DNA from: Acholeplasma sp. CAG:878
GTDB taxonomy: Bacteria > Bacillota_I > Bacilli_A > RF39 > UBA660
Assembly (NCBI GenBank): GCA_000432255.1
Contig: HF989913.1
Span: 1 to 64,000, forward strand
Reading direction: 5' to 3'
Length of the DNA: 64,000 bases
Made by a program: the position numbers and the translations under genes. Below, one piece after another: positions 34,562 to 43,422 of the stretch. The notes beneath the pieces are model-generated. The model was not told where the DNA came from. It made no database searches and saw nothing but the letters and a program-made list of their open reading frames with translations. The number at the start of each line of letters is the position of its first letter. The first letter of the stretch is position 1.

Positions 34562-34898
34562 AGTTTCTTTCTTTGATTTTTGGCTCTTTAACCATATCAT
34601 GGATATAGCGTAATTTAGCTCTTCTAACGCGTCCTTTACGGATAACAACAATACTATCAATTGTTGGTGAGTTTACTGGAAATGTTCTTTCAACTCCAAC
34701 GCCACTTGAAACTTTTCTAACTACAAAGTTTTTGCTAATACCGCTTCCTTGAATAGCCATTACTAAGCCTTCAAAAGCTTGAATTCTTTTTCTTTTACCT
34801 TCAACGATGTTGACATTTACTCTTACAGTATCTCCAACTTGAAATTGAGGTAAATCTGTTCTAATTTGTTTTTCAGTAATTTTATCAATTAGATTCAC
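34560..34898 (-). CDS. rplS: 50S ribosomal protein L19
   Basis: 112 aa from GTG 34898 ([12 protein letters not shown]), the family-like start; a GTG at 34907 abuts the AAGGAG site and is less likely. L19 motifs are complete: [53 protein letters not shown] and [15 protein letters not shown]. It lies at the 30S-50S interface. No trmD or rimM is adjacent, unlike in Bacillus. The leader may be regulatory. Confidence 0.96.
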   Translation of the reverse strand: MNLIDKITEKQIRTDLPQFQVGDTVRVNVNIVEGKRKRIQAFEGLVMAIQGSGISKNFVVRKVSSGVGVERTFPVNSPTIDSIVVIRKGRVRRAKLRYIHDMVKEPKIKERN

Positions 34899-34907
34899 AA
34901 GTTTCAC

Positions 34908-34966
34908 TCTCCTTTATATAAAACTATAATCATAAATATAAAATCCAGCGGATTACGTCAATGTTA
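34908..34966 (-). promoter_or_regulatory. possible L19 mRNA leader
   Basis: The transcribed leader (about 50 nt) contains a small hairpin, AATCC-GCT-GGATT (34942-34954), upstream of the AAGGAG site. Firmicutes often carry an L19 leader motif in front of rplS. The fit is by position and a hairpin only; I cannot check the covariance model. Confidence 0.35.
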
Positions 34967-34995
34967 ATTTTACCACACATTAAAATTATATGCAA
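34967..34995 (-). promoter_or_regulatory. rplS promoter
   Basis: On the minus strand, TTGCAT (34990-34995), 17 nt and TAAAAT (34967-34972), with GTGTGG immediately before the -10. Confidence 0.7.
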
Positions 34996-35121
34996 GCATT
35001 ATTTGTCATTTGTAAGACTTTTTAAAAAATAAAATTTAAACATTTTTTAAACTGTTTTCTAATTATACTTTAATTTTCAACATTTAATAATGTAGTTTCA
35101 TCAAAAAATATTAATGTATTG

Positions 35122-36744
35122 TTAATTTTTTTTAAATTTTTTCAACAATTCTTTACCAAAGACATCTTCAAACAGGTGTTCTTTATATGCTATAAATCCA
35201 TATACGAAAATACCAATTAAACCATAAATTATGATTTCTAACAATGAATATAATCTAGTGTGTGGGAATTCTCCTATAACAAGTTTTACAATAAATAAAC
35301 TTACAACCATGATTAAGTTTAATACCATTATTTTTATTCCTGTAATAAATGTATCTTTGTAATTAACTTTATATTTCTTTTTAAGGTTTAATAGTAAAAA
35401 TATAATTGCAAGGGCTTGCGCTAATATTGTTGTTATAATTGCTCCTATATATGCAGGCAATTTTAAATAATTAAACAACATCATAACTGGAGTATTAAAA
35501 ATTAATTTTAAAATAAACGTTACAATCAATGTTCCTAAAGCAACTTTTGTATTACTTAAGGCTTGATTAGCATCTACTAATATATAGTAAAAAGACATAA
35601 TAATTGCTTGTAAAATATATACTTTAAATACATTAGCACTTAATTGATCGTATCCGTAGAAAATAGTCCAAACTGAATCTGATAAAAACCATAATCCTAA
35701 AGTCATTGGTAACGCAACAAATAAAATTATTTTTAAAGCTTGATTAATTTTTTGACTAACTTCGTCATATTTTTTCAAAGTCGCACTACTTACAACATTT
35801 GGAATTAAACTAATTGTAAGTCCCATTGTTATAGATAATACTATCATATTTAATTTAGAACCCCAAGTAGTTATAATGCTTAATATATTTTCAGCGTCTT
35901 TTATATTGTAACCTACACTTACCAATGTTTTAACAACTGTAAATGTATCAACTGTATTATATATAGACCTTATAAATTCAATTAAAATAAATGGCAATGC
36001 ATATAACACTATTTTTTTAAATATTTCTTTATTAGTAATTTTAGCTTCGGCTCTTGTCATTTTTTCATTTCGTTTTAGTGCTTCTCTATTTTTTCTGATT
36101 TTATCTAGTACATATAAATATGCTATTAAGGCTCCTATAGTTGCCCCAAAAACAGAAACACCTACTGCTGTAGTTATAGATAAATTAAAAACTTTTAAAG
36201 TTAAAAAACTTCCTGCTATAATAACTATTACTCTAACCAATTGTTCAATTACATTAGCAATTGCTGGAACTCTCATCATTCTATGTCCCTGTACATAACC
36301 TTTACTAATACTTAACAATGGAATAAAGATTAAAGAAGTTGATATTACTCTAATTACCATTACAATATCATTTAAATTACTTCCACCTTCAATATCTCCA
36401 ATTATTAAATGAGCCATTTGTGGAGCGAATATAAATAATATTAAAAATGATACAATTCCTATTCCATTTATTATATATTTACCTATTTTATAGGCTCTTT
36501 CTTGAGAGTTATAATAGCCTAATGTATTATATTCACTAACTGTTTTTGACATAGCACTTGGTATACCATTAGATGATAATCCAGCAAAAACAGAATATAT
36601 TGTATATGCATATCCGTATAAAACTGAGCCTTCTACTCCTACAATGGCACGAAAAGGAATTACATAAAGTAATCCCAAGATTTTACATAATACAATTCCA
36701 ATTGTCGAAATTAAAGCTCCTTCGATAAAAGAATTTTTTTTCAT
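35122..36744 (-). CDS. MurJ/SpoVB-type polysaccharide flippase (MOP superfamily)
   Basis: 540 aa with about 14 membrane helices. The start FIEGALISTIGIVLCKILGLLYVIPFRAIVG and the SNGIPSAMSKTVSEYNTLGY stretch match the SpoVB/YtgP branch of MOP exporters. YtgP (MurJ) is a lipid II flippase of Bacillus, and SpoVB has a role in spore cortex formation. The two cannot be told apart here. RBS AAGGATGATGAT. It begins 10 nt after the cse60-like stop, suggesting one transcript. Confidence 0.85.
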   Translation of the reverse strand: MKKNSFIEGALISTIGIVLCKILGLLYVIPFRAIVGVEGSVLYGYAYTIYSVFAGLSSNGIPSAMSKTVSEYNTLGYYNSQERAYKIGKYIINGIGIVSFLILFIFAPQMAHLIIGDIEGGSNLNDIVMVIRVISTSLIFIPLLSISKGYVQGHRMMRVPAIANVIEQLVRVIVIIAGSFLTLKVFNLSITTAVGVSVFGATIGALIAYLYVLDKIRKNREALKRNEKMTRAEAKITNKEIFKKIVLYALPFILIEFIRSIYNTVDTFTVVKTLVSVGYNIKDAENILSIITTWGSKLNMIVLSITMGLTISLIPNVVSSATLKKYDEVSQKINQALKIILFVALPMTLGLWFLSDSVWTIFYGYDQLSANVFKVYILQAIIMSFYYILVDANQALSNTKVALGTLIVTFILKLIFNTPVMMLFNYLKLPAYIGAIITTILAQALAIIFLLLNLKKKYKVNYKDTFITGIKIMVLNLIMVVSLFIVKLVIGEFPHTRLYSLLEIIIYGLIGIFVYGFIAYKEHLFEDVFGKELLKKFKKN

Positions 36745-36754
36745 ATCATCATCC

Positions 36755-36922
36755 TTAATTATATATAATCATTGCTGAAAAACAATATATTTGTTCTTCT
36801 CCTAAAAAACTAATTGCAACTTGATACTTAATATCTATTAAATCATTAATCGTTTCTAAAAAACCATTAACCGCTTCTTCTAAATCTTTTTCATGAGATT
36901 CATCAAACACTTTGACTTTCAT
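36755..36922 (-). CDS. cse60: Cse60-like sporulation protein
   Basis: 55 aa: MKVKVFDESHEKDLEEAVNG, FLETINDLIDIKYQVAIS, then FLGEEQIYCFSAMIIYN. The pattern (KVKVFDE.HEKDLE..VN.FL, IDIKYQVA, EEQIYCFSAMIIY) is that of Cse60, a small protein transcribed from a sigma-E promoter in Bacillus sporulation. RBS GGTGAAC. Together with the adjacent flippase it forms a plausible two-gene unit. The gene is easily missed because of its length. In some lineages Cse60 homologues occur in poor or non-spore formers. Confidence 0.8.
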   Translation of the reverse strand: MKVKVFDESHEKDLEEAVNGFLETINDLIDIKYQVAISFLGEEQIYCFSAMIIYN

Positions 36923-36967
36923 AATGTTCACCATTCTTATTGTAGAATAATTTTATTAAAATATTTG

Positions 36968-38188
36968 TCAAAACTTAGCGTTACGGCTTTTCCAATAAGT
37001 ATATTTTGTTTTTGGAAAGTTAATAATTGTACCTGCATGTACTCTTCTTGAATAATAATCACCTTTAGAAATAGTACCATAAGACATCTCTAAGTGAAGA
37101 TGAGCACCAGTACTACATTTATCCCAAGTTTCTCTACTAGGATTTCCACCCATAATACCGATTACAGTATCTTTGGTAACTGTTTGACCAACTTTAACTT
37201 TTATTTGTCTTAAATGTAGATATCCTGATGAATAAGTTTTACCATTTACTTTATGTTCAATAAATACTCTTTTTCCTCCACATTTGTAGTTTTTGCTATC
37301 GCTATAACTATTAATTATACTTACAACAACTCCATTGGCAACCGCATACACAGGATAATTAATTTCATTGGCATTATAATTTGACATATCTAAACCATTG
37401 TGGTAGCAAGATACACGAGGGTCTGTACAATCACGATATCCAAACCATCCAGTTATATAACCAACTGGAATTGGTCTCCAAAAAGTTGTATCAGGTGGTA
37501 ATACTTTTTGTCCACAAGTAGCTATATCTTCACTATCTTTACAACCTTTATCTTCATAAACTTTAATAGCAGATTTTCTTTGTTTTATTTGTGTTTCAAT
37601 ATCTAAAGCTAAATCATCTAATTCAGATAAATCATCTTGAATTTTAACTAAATCTTCTTTGTATGATTCTTGTTGAGAATTTAACTGTTCTTTTTTAACT
37701 TCTAACTCTTTTGCTTTTTTATTATTAGCTTCTATATCGTTTTTATAACCATTTACTAATTCATTGTTGTACGAAGTCACTTGTTCAGATACAGCCATTC
37801 GATAAATAAAATCGGTAAAATCTTCCGCTCCAAACGCATATTCTAAATAAGCTGGCTCTCCATTTGAAACTTGAGTAAATGAAATAATTGATTTTATTTC
37901 TTCTTCTTTAGAAGCAATATTTTCATTTAATTTTTCGATTTCTTCATTTAATGAAATTACCTCTTCACCAATATCAGCAATATTTCTTTTGGTTTGATAT
38001 ATTTTGTTTTCAACATTTTTCTTTTCTTGCTCATTTTGTGCTTGTTGTTGTTTATTTTTTTCGTATTTATCTTGAAATTCTTGTAATTCTTTTTTTAAAT
38101 CACCTAATGTTTTAGCTTCTACCTTTGGAACATATAAAGTTAGACATACCATACTAACACATATAAATAAACCTAATATCTTTTTCAA
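36968..38188 (-). CDS. secreted coiled-coil M23 peptidase
   Basis: 406 aa. Signal peptide at about 1-25 (ends VEAKT), then long coiled coils (about 27-110 and 140-225) like EnvC/PcsB-type amidase or hydrolase regulators. A C-terminal LytM/M23 domain carries HNGLDM (zinc His/Asp) and HLHLEM (about 372-377), with an insert of extra Cys pairs. Both zinc and catalytic residues look intact, so it probably cuts peptidoglycan cross-links and not only activates others. It follows the 211-aa peptidase gene by 4 nt. Confidence 0.88.
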   Translation of the reverse strand: MKKILGLFICVSMVCLTLYVPKVEAKTLGDLKKELQEFQDKYEKNKQQQAQNEQEKKNVENKIYQTKRNIADIGEEVISLNEEIEKLNENIASKEEEIKSIISFTQVSNGEPAYLEYAFGAEDFTDFIYRMAVSEQVTSYNNELVNGYKNDIEANNKKAKELEVKKEQLNSQQESYKEDLVKIQDDLSELDDLALDIETQIKQRKSAIKVYEDKGCKDSEDIATCGQKVLPPDTTFWRPIPVGYITGWFGYRDCTDPRVSCYHNGLDMSNYNANEINYPVYAVANGVVVSIINSYSDSKNYKCGGKRVFIEHKVNGKTYSSGYLHLRQIKVKVGQTVTKDTVIGIMGGNPSRETWDKCSTGAHLHLEMSYGTISKGDYYSRRVHAGTIINFPKTKYTYWKSRNAKF

Positions 38189-38192
38189 AGTA

Positions 38193-38828
38193 TCACTCCT
38201 TTAATGATTTTCTAATTTGTTTATAGTTTGGACAATATTTAGAAACTACTTTCCAAAATTCTTTTGAATGATTAAAATGAACTAAATGACTGAGTTCATG
38301 TATTATAACATAATCAATAGTTTCTATATTGTAATTAATTAAATTTGAGTTTAAAGTAATAGTTAATGTTTTTCTATTACATACTCCCCATCTTGATGTC
38401 ATTTTTCGTATTTTTAAATTTGGATAAACAATATCTTCAGTAAAAAGATTGTAACAATAGTCTAATCTGTTTTTAAAAATTGTTTTAATATTGTTTATAA
38501 GCCATTGTTCAAAACTTTTATCAGATTTGATTAAAATTGTATCTTCCTTTAATGTTACTTCATCAATCGTCGGTATAATAATTATATCATATTTTCGACC
38601 TAAAAAATAGAAGTCTTTCTTCTTTTTGTTTTTTTCCTCGATTTTAGCAATCATTTTACGCAAAAACAATTCGTTTTCTTTAAGTAATTTTTTAATTGTT
38701 TTATTGCTTATTAAATAGTTTGTTGTAACATGTATTGTCAAATCATCTTTAACCCTAGTATAAGTATTTTTATTATTTTTTCTTTCTATAAAAACATCAT
38801 ATTCTATTCCATCTAATTCATATTTCAT
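38193..38828 (-). CDS. YgjP-type M48-like metallopeptidase
   Basis: 211 aa. The C-terminal YgjP (DUF45) signature is clear: MTSRWGVCNRKTLTITLN, then IDYVIIHELSHLVHFNHSKEFW (HExxH with a third His in HSKEFW) and a final KYCPNYKQIRKSL. Predicted zinc metallopeptidase of the gluzincin type, cytoplasmic. It is followed at 4 nt by the M23 peptidase gene. Substrate not known. Confidence 0.88.
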   Translation of the reverse strand: MKYELDGIEYDVFIERKNNKNTYTRVKDDLTIHVTTNYLISNKTIKKLLKENELFLRKMIAKIEEKNKKKKDFYFLGRKYDIIIIPTIDEVTLKEDTILIKSDKSFEQWLINNIKTIFKNRLDYCYNLFTEDIVYPNLKIRKMTSRWGVCNRKTLTITLNSNLINYNIETIDYVIIHELSHLVHFNHSKEFWKVVSKYCPNYKQIRKSLKE

Positions 38829-38875
38829 ATTAAAATTATATCACTTTGCAATATGTTAGTAAAGAAAAAACGCAA

Positions 38876-40891
38876 TTAAGCGTTTTCATTTGGTTCACTT
38901 GGAGTTGGTATAATAGGATTTTCTGGATTAGTTGGGTCAATAGGATCAATTGGTTTGGTTGGTTCTTCTGGTCCAGCTGGCTCAACTGGTTCAACTGGTT
39001 CAACTGGTTCAACTGGTTCAACTGGAGTTGTTTTGGTTGGGTAACTTGTTGCATCTAATGGATTAGTATTAGCATCTATTTCCTCTTTGTTTGTAAATCC
39101 ATCATTATCATAATCTCCTAGTGGGTCTAGTACATATATGGTTCTAGTAACTGACGCTGTATTTTCATAAACATCAGTAATACTATAAGTTATTTTATAA
39201 ACTCCAGGTACTTTTTCATCTACACTTCCAGTTTTTAAAACACTTTCTAAATTAGTTTTTGTATCAGTTAAATCAACACTAATACTAACTCCAGACTCTT
39301 TATAAACTTGATTAGTAAGTAAAATAACATTACTTTCTCCAACCAAGGAAATAGTTGGTTTTTTAATTTCTACTTTACTTGGAATATCAGGCTTTGGTGT
39401 TGGTTTAGAAGGAGTATATTCAGTTGGATTTTTAATATCAGTTGGTTCATCATAACTTTTTTCCAATATTTCACCATTTTCAACTCTGTTTATTAAGTCG
39501 ATTGCATTATTAACTGTTTCTTCTTTTGGTTTCATTACATATAGTTTTTGACTAGGATATGAATATGTATAATCATTTGCATCATAACCATCTAAACTAA
39601 TTGATGTAACATTCCACTTTGCCATATCATTAAGTTGCATTTTAACTAAATTTGTAATGTCACGTTCTTCCATATTAGTTTGAAAAGTTCCATTTAAATC
39701 ACTTAATATTTTAGTATATTTTGTTATTATAGCACTACTTGTCATTTTATTGATAAGTCCACTAATTACGGCTTGTTGATTTTCTCCTCTACTTCTGTCG
39801 CCACCTGCTAATCCACTCGCTTTTCGCTCTCTTACAAAAGCTAGTGCTTGTTTACCATTTAGGTGATTATATCCTTTAGTAAAGCGATATGTTCCTCCAC
39901 TTGCTGGTGAGCTTGAAAAATTATATTTTGAATAAACATCTATTCCATCTAACCTATCAACTATTTTAATAACTGAAGAAAAATTAACTTTAAAATAATA
40001 ACTGATATCAAGTTCTAATAAATCTTCAATTGTTTTCATCGATGTATCAATTCCATATATACCAGCATGTGTTAGTTTATCTTTTAATCCTTTAGTACCA
40101 CTTATTTGTACATAATAATCTCTTGGTATAGTGATTAATAAAACTTGTTTAGTATTTGGATTAACAACTGCTACAATATTAACATCACTTCTTGATACTG
40201 ATTTAATACTACCGTATGTATCAATACCTGTTAAATAAATAGCAAATGGTTGATTTGTAACATTTAAATCAACTTTATTTTCTAATTTTGTTTTAATATT
40301 GATAGTATAAAGAATTCTAATATCATCATTGTTTTCTTTGTGTTCATCGATTAAATTTTTTTGATTTTCTTCGATTATAATCGCATCATTAGTTTTATTA
40401 TATAAACTTTCTAATAATTTATCATAATCTTCTAAAGTACTTTTTTCGTATACTAGGCTAGCATCTAAATTTTCAATTGCTTTATTAATACCAGTTAATT
40501 CATTTAATACATAACCTATTTTTTTATTTCCTAAATCTTTTAATTCTTGATATGTACTATCCTTTAAAACTAAAACTAAAAAGTTTTCTTCTTTGTAGTT
40601 ATCTTTTCCAAATCCTTTAAAAAAACCTAAAGTCGAATTTAAATAATAAGTTCCAAAAATTGTAATTAAAACTAATATAAAAGATAATATATATCCCACT
40701 ATTTTTTTCTTTTTGAACTTTGTAAAGAATAACCCAATTAAAATGTTCCAAACTAATAAAACTACTAATAAAATTATTATATATTTAGTTGGTACCATAT
40801 TAGATTTTATAACAATTCCCAAAAATATTAATGAAATCAATATTGTAAATATATATATTAATAAATTATAATTAAACTTTTTCTTTTTCAC
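38876..40891 (-). CDS. LytR-CpsA-Psr (LCP) family protein with long C-terminal extension
   Basis: 671 aa from GTG 40891, spaced 7-10 nt from GTGGTGATT. Three N-terminal membrane helices (about 8-80), an accessory domain, then the LCP catalytic domain: DVNIVAVVNPNTKQVLLITIPRDYYV, FVRERKASGLAGGDRSRGENQQAV, with the D/R residues that bind pyrophosphate and divalent metal. Such proteins attach teichoic acid or other polymers to peptidoglycan. The C-terminal extension (about 515-671) has a DUF5011/Ig-like domain, a Ca2+-binding-type DYDNDGFTNKEEID repeat, and a (PVE)n proline-rich tail coded by 9-bp repeats. The ATG at 40942 is unlikely. Confidence 0.9.
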   Translation of the reverse strand: MKKKKFNYNLLIYIFTILISLIFLGIVIKSNMVPTKYIIILLVVLLVWNILIGLFFTKFKKKKIVGYILSFILVLITIFGTYYLNSTLGFFKGFGKDNYKEENFLVLVLKDSTYQELKDLGNKKIGYVLNELTGINKAIENLDASLVYEKSTLEDYDKLLESLYNKTNDAIIIEENQKNLIDEHKENNDDIRILYTINIKTKLENKVDLNVTNQPFAIYLTGIDTYGSIKSVSRSDVNIVAVVNPNTKQVLLITIPRDYYVQISGTKGLKDKLTHAGIYGIDTSMKTIEDLLELDISYYFKVNFSSVIKIVDRLDGIDVYSKYNFSSSPASGGTYRFTKGYNHLNGKQALAFVRERKASGLAGGDRSRGENQQAVISGLINKMTSSAIITKYTKILSDLNGTFQTNMEERDITNLVKMQLNDMAKWNVTSISLDGYDANDYTYSYPSQKLYVMKPKEETVNNAIDLINRVENGEILEKSYDEPTDIKNPTEYTPSKPTPKPDIPSKVEIKKPTISLVGESNVILLTNQVYKESGVSISVDLTDTKTNLESVLKTGSVDEKVPGVYKITYSITDVYENTASVTRTIYVLDPLGDYDNDGFTNKEEIDANTNPLDATSYPTKTTPVEPVEPVEPVEPVEPAGPEEPTKPIDPIDPTNPENPIIPTPSEPNENA
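38980..39024 (-). repeat. five 9-bp tandem repeats in the LCP gene
   Basis: Unit GGTTCAACT (plus strand) repeats four times perfectly, with a fifth, one-mismatch unit first; the product is a PVE run. The 9-bp unit allows copy-number change without frame loss. Confidence 0.85.
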
Positions 40892-40909
40892 TACAATCAC
40901 CACTAACTC

Positions 40910-40915
40910 ATTATA
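40910..40915 (-). promoter_or_regulatory. extended -10 box of the LCP gene
   Basis: TGTTATAAT on the minus strand lies 18 nt before the GTG start, so the leader would be very short. Confidence 0.5.
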
Positions 40916-41053
40916 ACATAGTTTGTGTTTTTTTTGAATCATTATAACTCATTTTATAATTTTTTACTAATTTTTACAAAAATTTTCTTTAAAAATTCAA
41001 ATATTAACTTAAAGTATTTTATAAATATAATTTATGTGTTCATATATTACAAG

Positions 41054-41108
41054 TTTTAACTTTGACTTTTTTATCAGTTTTTATTTTAACATTTATAATT
41101 ATTCAAGC
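41054..41108. repeat. 55-bp tail repeat, copy 1
   Basis: This stretch matches 41408-41462 over 55 positions with a single mismatch. The second copy directly follows the 3' end of the minus-strand variable cassette, and its last bases (minus strand GCTTGAATAAT) also follow the plus-strand cassette. Copy 1 therefore probably marks the tail of a third cassette that is now lost. Confidence 0.8.
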
Positions 41109-41186
41109 TTTTAACACAAATTATAATACAGTTTTTTATACAAGGAACCAACAAGTGATGATGTACGAGGTTCTAAAAAAATAGTT

Positions 41187-41360
41187 TTATTCATCATATT
41201 TTGCTCTTAAAATGTCTATTCCATGTTTATCTATTAATGCAGTTAGATAATTGATTACATTTTTACTTACTTTATATTTATTTGATAGACTTCCTATTGA
41301 CATTCCTCCTTTTTTATCAGTATATAAATTTATTTTATCTTCATAAGTTAATTTTGACAT
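41187..41360 (-). mobile_element. IS3-family OrfA N-terminal remnant
   Basis: A 57-aa ORF: MSKLTYEDKINLYTDKKGGM, then SIGSLSNKYKVSKNVINYL, ending LIDKHGIDILRAKYDE. It has the helix-turn-helix look of the first domain of IS3/IS150-type OrfA (start 'MSKLTYEDKINLY'), which is normally more than 100 aa and followed by an integrase (OrfB). Neither the rest of OrfA nor OrfB is present. A GAGG-TTTTT ribosome-binding site precedes the ATG. It sits between two copies of the 55-bp repeat. Confidence 0.7.
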
Positions 41361-41365
41361 ATAAA

Positions 41366-41399
41366 AACCTCGTTTCTCTTATGTCCAAGAAACGGGGTT
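41366..41399. repeat. 12-bp inverted repeat at the left end of the IS remnant
   Basis: AACCTCGTTTCT and AGAAACGGGGTT pair with one mismatch around a 10-nt loop. The outer part reads, on the minus strand, GAACCCCGTTTCTTGGACA, similar to IS3-family ends. Confidence 0.6.
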
Positions 41400-41407
41400 C
41401 ATATCAC

Positions 41408-41462
41408 TTTTAACTTTGATTTTTTTATCAGTTTTTATTTTAACATTTATAATTATTCAAGC
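41408..41462. repeat. 55-bp tail repeat, copy 2
   Basis: Matches 41054-41108 (one mismatch). It lies immediately downstream of the minus-strand variable cassette. With copy 1 it flanks the IS remnant. Confidence 0.8.
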
Positions 41463-41502
41463 CAATGGGAAATAGCCTTTGATTCGTTTCACTTCGCCAA
41501 GT

Positions 41503-41963
41503 CTATGGCGCAGACACGACAGCACGGGCAGAAGCGCCGTCGGTGTAACCACCAAAGGAGTAGCTGAAGTAGAACACTCCTGCATTAGTACCAAGGTTGT
41601 AGTCGCCCCCACGAGTGAACCAAGGGACGCGCGGGAATGGGAAATAAGCGCTATCTCCGTACCATCCACTTGTTTCCGTTGTCGCATCTCCTGTTTTTCC
41701 TGTCTTAATTGTATATTTATCATAATATTTTGCTGCTGGCATTGAACTAAATCCTGCATTAATTATAGTATCATTGTAATTACCCATTACCATTTCAATA
41801 GCTCCACCACTCATATCGTAAACACCATAGATATTTCCGGTTGTTGATTGGGCTACATTGGTTTTATATGCATCACTTGTTCCACCACCAGTATAGAAGC
41901 TTGAATTATCATTAATCGCTATATCTGTTGTTCTAAGTCCATATTTACTTTGTTTTAAGTATG
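41503..41963 (-). pseudogene. truncated C-terminal cassette of a variable surface-type protein (C-lectin/FGE-like fold)
   Basis: An open frame without its own N-terminus: YLKQSKYGL, then NVAQSTTGNIYGVYDMSGGA, then WYGDSAYFPFPRVPWFTRGG, then DYNLGTNAGVFYF, ending SARAVVSAP and TAG. The same protein region occurs in inverted orientation at 42855-43425. Homology stops abruptly at about 41963, where the other copy begins head-to-head. The last 53 codons align with the other copy without gaps and differ at 21 residues, mostly by changes in codon positions 1-2 with C or T kept in position 3. This is what a DGR-type variable region looks like. It has no start and is probably silent. Confidence 0.7.
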
Positions 41964-42582
41964 AACAGTAAAAGTAAACAAAGGAACAACTCAAGAAATC
42001 AAAGACTATTTCACAGTAAAATTTGGAAAAACTGGAGGTACTGTTACATGTGAAGTGGCAAATGTAAGTGAACTAGAAGCAGGAGACCACACAGTAAAAT
42101 GTACAGCAACAGGAACAAATGGAAAAATAGCAGAAGCAAGTGTAAAAATAACAGTAAAAGATGTATTTGCATTAGCAGTAGATAATAGTGGAGCAAATAA
42201 ACCAATATTATATACAAAAATGATACCAGTAGTGTATGACGGAACAAAATGGGTATATAGTGACGGAAACCAAACGAATTGGTATAACTATACAGATAAA
42301 CAATGGGCAAATGCAGTTGTATTAAATAGTGGAGTTACTAAAAATGCCGGCGATGAAGTTACTGAAGAAGATGTAGCACTATGGTATGTATGGCTCCCAA
42401 GATACAAATACAAAAAGTTTTCAAAAACACCAAAAGAACAAGAAATCAGTGTAACATTTGAAAAAGGAACAAGTACAACAGGAACAGGAGAAAATGTAAC
42501 TCATCCAGCATTTACGTTTGGAAATACAGAATTAACAGGATTTTGGGTAGGAAAATTTGAAATTAGTACAACAGATAGTGCA

Positions 42583-42778
42583 TGTAATAGTAGTGCAACA
42601 AGAGCTAATTGTAATAAAGTATTAACAATGTCAATAAAACCAAATGTGTCAAGTTGGAGATATGCAACTATCTCAAAACATGTAATAGTAGTGCATCAAG
42701 TGCTAATTGTAATAAAGTATTAACAATGACAATAAAACCAAATGTGTCAAGTTGGAGATATGCAACTATCTCAAATCA
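42583..42778 (+). repeat. 98-bp tandem duplication
   Basis: Units 42583-42680 and 42681-42778 are similar along their length with several substitutions (for example GCAACAAGAGCT versus GCATCAAGTGCT). 98 is not divisible by three, so it frameshifts the gene. Confidence 0.85.
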
Positions 42779-42973
42779 TTTCACATCAATACAAAATGCA
42801 ACAGGAACATATGGAATAAATAATGCAGATTCACATATGCTCAAAAACATAGAATGGGGAGCAGTAGCATACCTAAAGCAAAGTAAATATGGGCTTGGAA
42901 CAACAGATATAGCAGTAAATACCAATTCAAACTTCTATACTGGTGGAGGAACAAGTGATGCATATAAAACAAA

Positions 42974-43041
42974 GGTAGCACAATCAACAACTGGAAATAT
43001 CTATGGAGGTAGCACAATCAACAACTGGAAATATCTATGGA
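42974..43041 (+). repeat. 34-bp perfect tandem duplication
   Basis: Units 42974-43007 and 43008-43041 are identical. 98 + 34 = 132 = 3 x 44, so this one restores the frame lost at the first duplication. Confidence 0.85.
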
Positions 43042-43260
43042 GTATATGATATGTCAGGTGGAGCTTGGGAGAGAGTAATGGGTAACATGAAGAACTCAAG
43101 TAATACATTCTATTCAAGTAATACTGGATTTACAACTGCTCTAGATGCAAAATATTATGATAGTTATAAATATGACTCATCAAGTAATAAAACACATGCA
43201 AGAGGAAAATTAGGAGATGCAACAAAAGAGACTTTAGCTACTTTTGGAAACACTAGTGGT

Positions 43261-43422
43261 GGATGGTATTCAGATTACGCTTACTTCCCGAACTCAAGCG
43301 TCTCTTGGTTCTCTCGTGGTGGCAGCTACGGCAATGGTACTAATGCAGGGGTGTTCAACTTTTACAGCAGCAATGGTGATGTATACGGCAACGGTTCCGC
43401 TCGTGCTGTGTTGTCGGCACCA
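43261..43422 (+). other. DGR-type variable region (candidate VR), plus copy
   Basis: The region from TGG TAT to the last codon before TAG. By eye it is GC-richer than nearly all the surrounding DNA. Compared with the inverted copy (41506-41663), 22 codons differ, 18 of them keeping the same C or T in position 3. This fits replacement of AAC/AAT codons by adenine-directed mutagenesis. No A-rich template is visible in the window. Confidence 0.55.

Noticed and set aside
38980..39024. Short regular repeats as a possible CRISPR
   Set aside because: They are contiguous 9-bp coding repeats without spacers; no cas genes occur in the window.
38846..39058. Open frames antisense to and overlapping the LCP tail, one rich in Trp/Phe and one in Gln/Leu
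   Set aside because: They are frame shadows of the 9-bp repeats, without ribosome-binding sites.
41457..41759. Second minus-strand frame and a plus-strand frame over the variable cassette
   Set aside because: Both overlap the cassette whose translation matches the plus copy; no start signals and no family resemblance.
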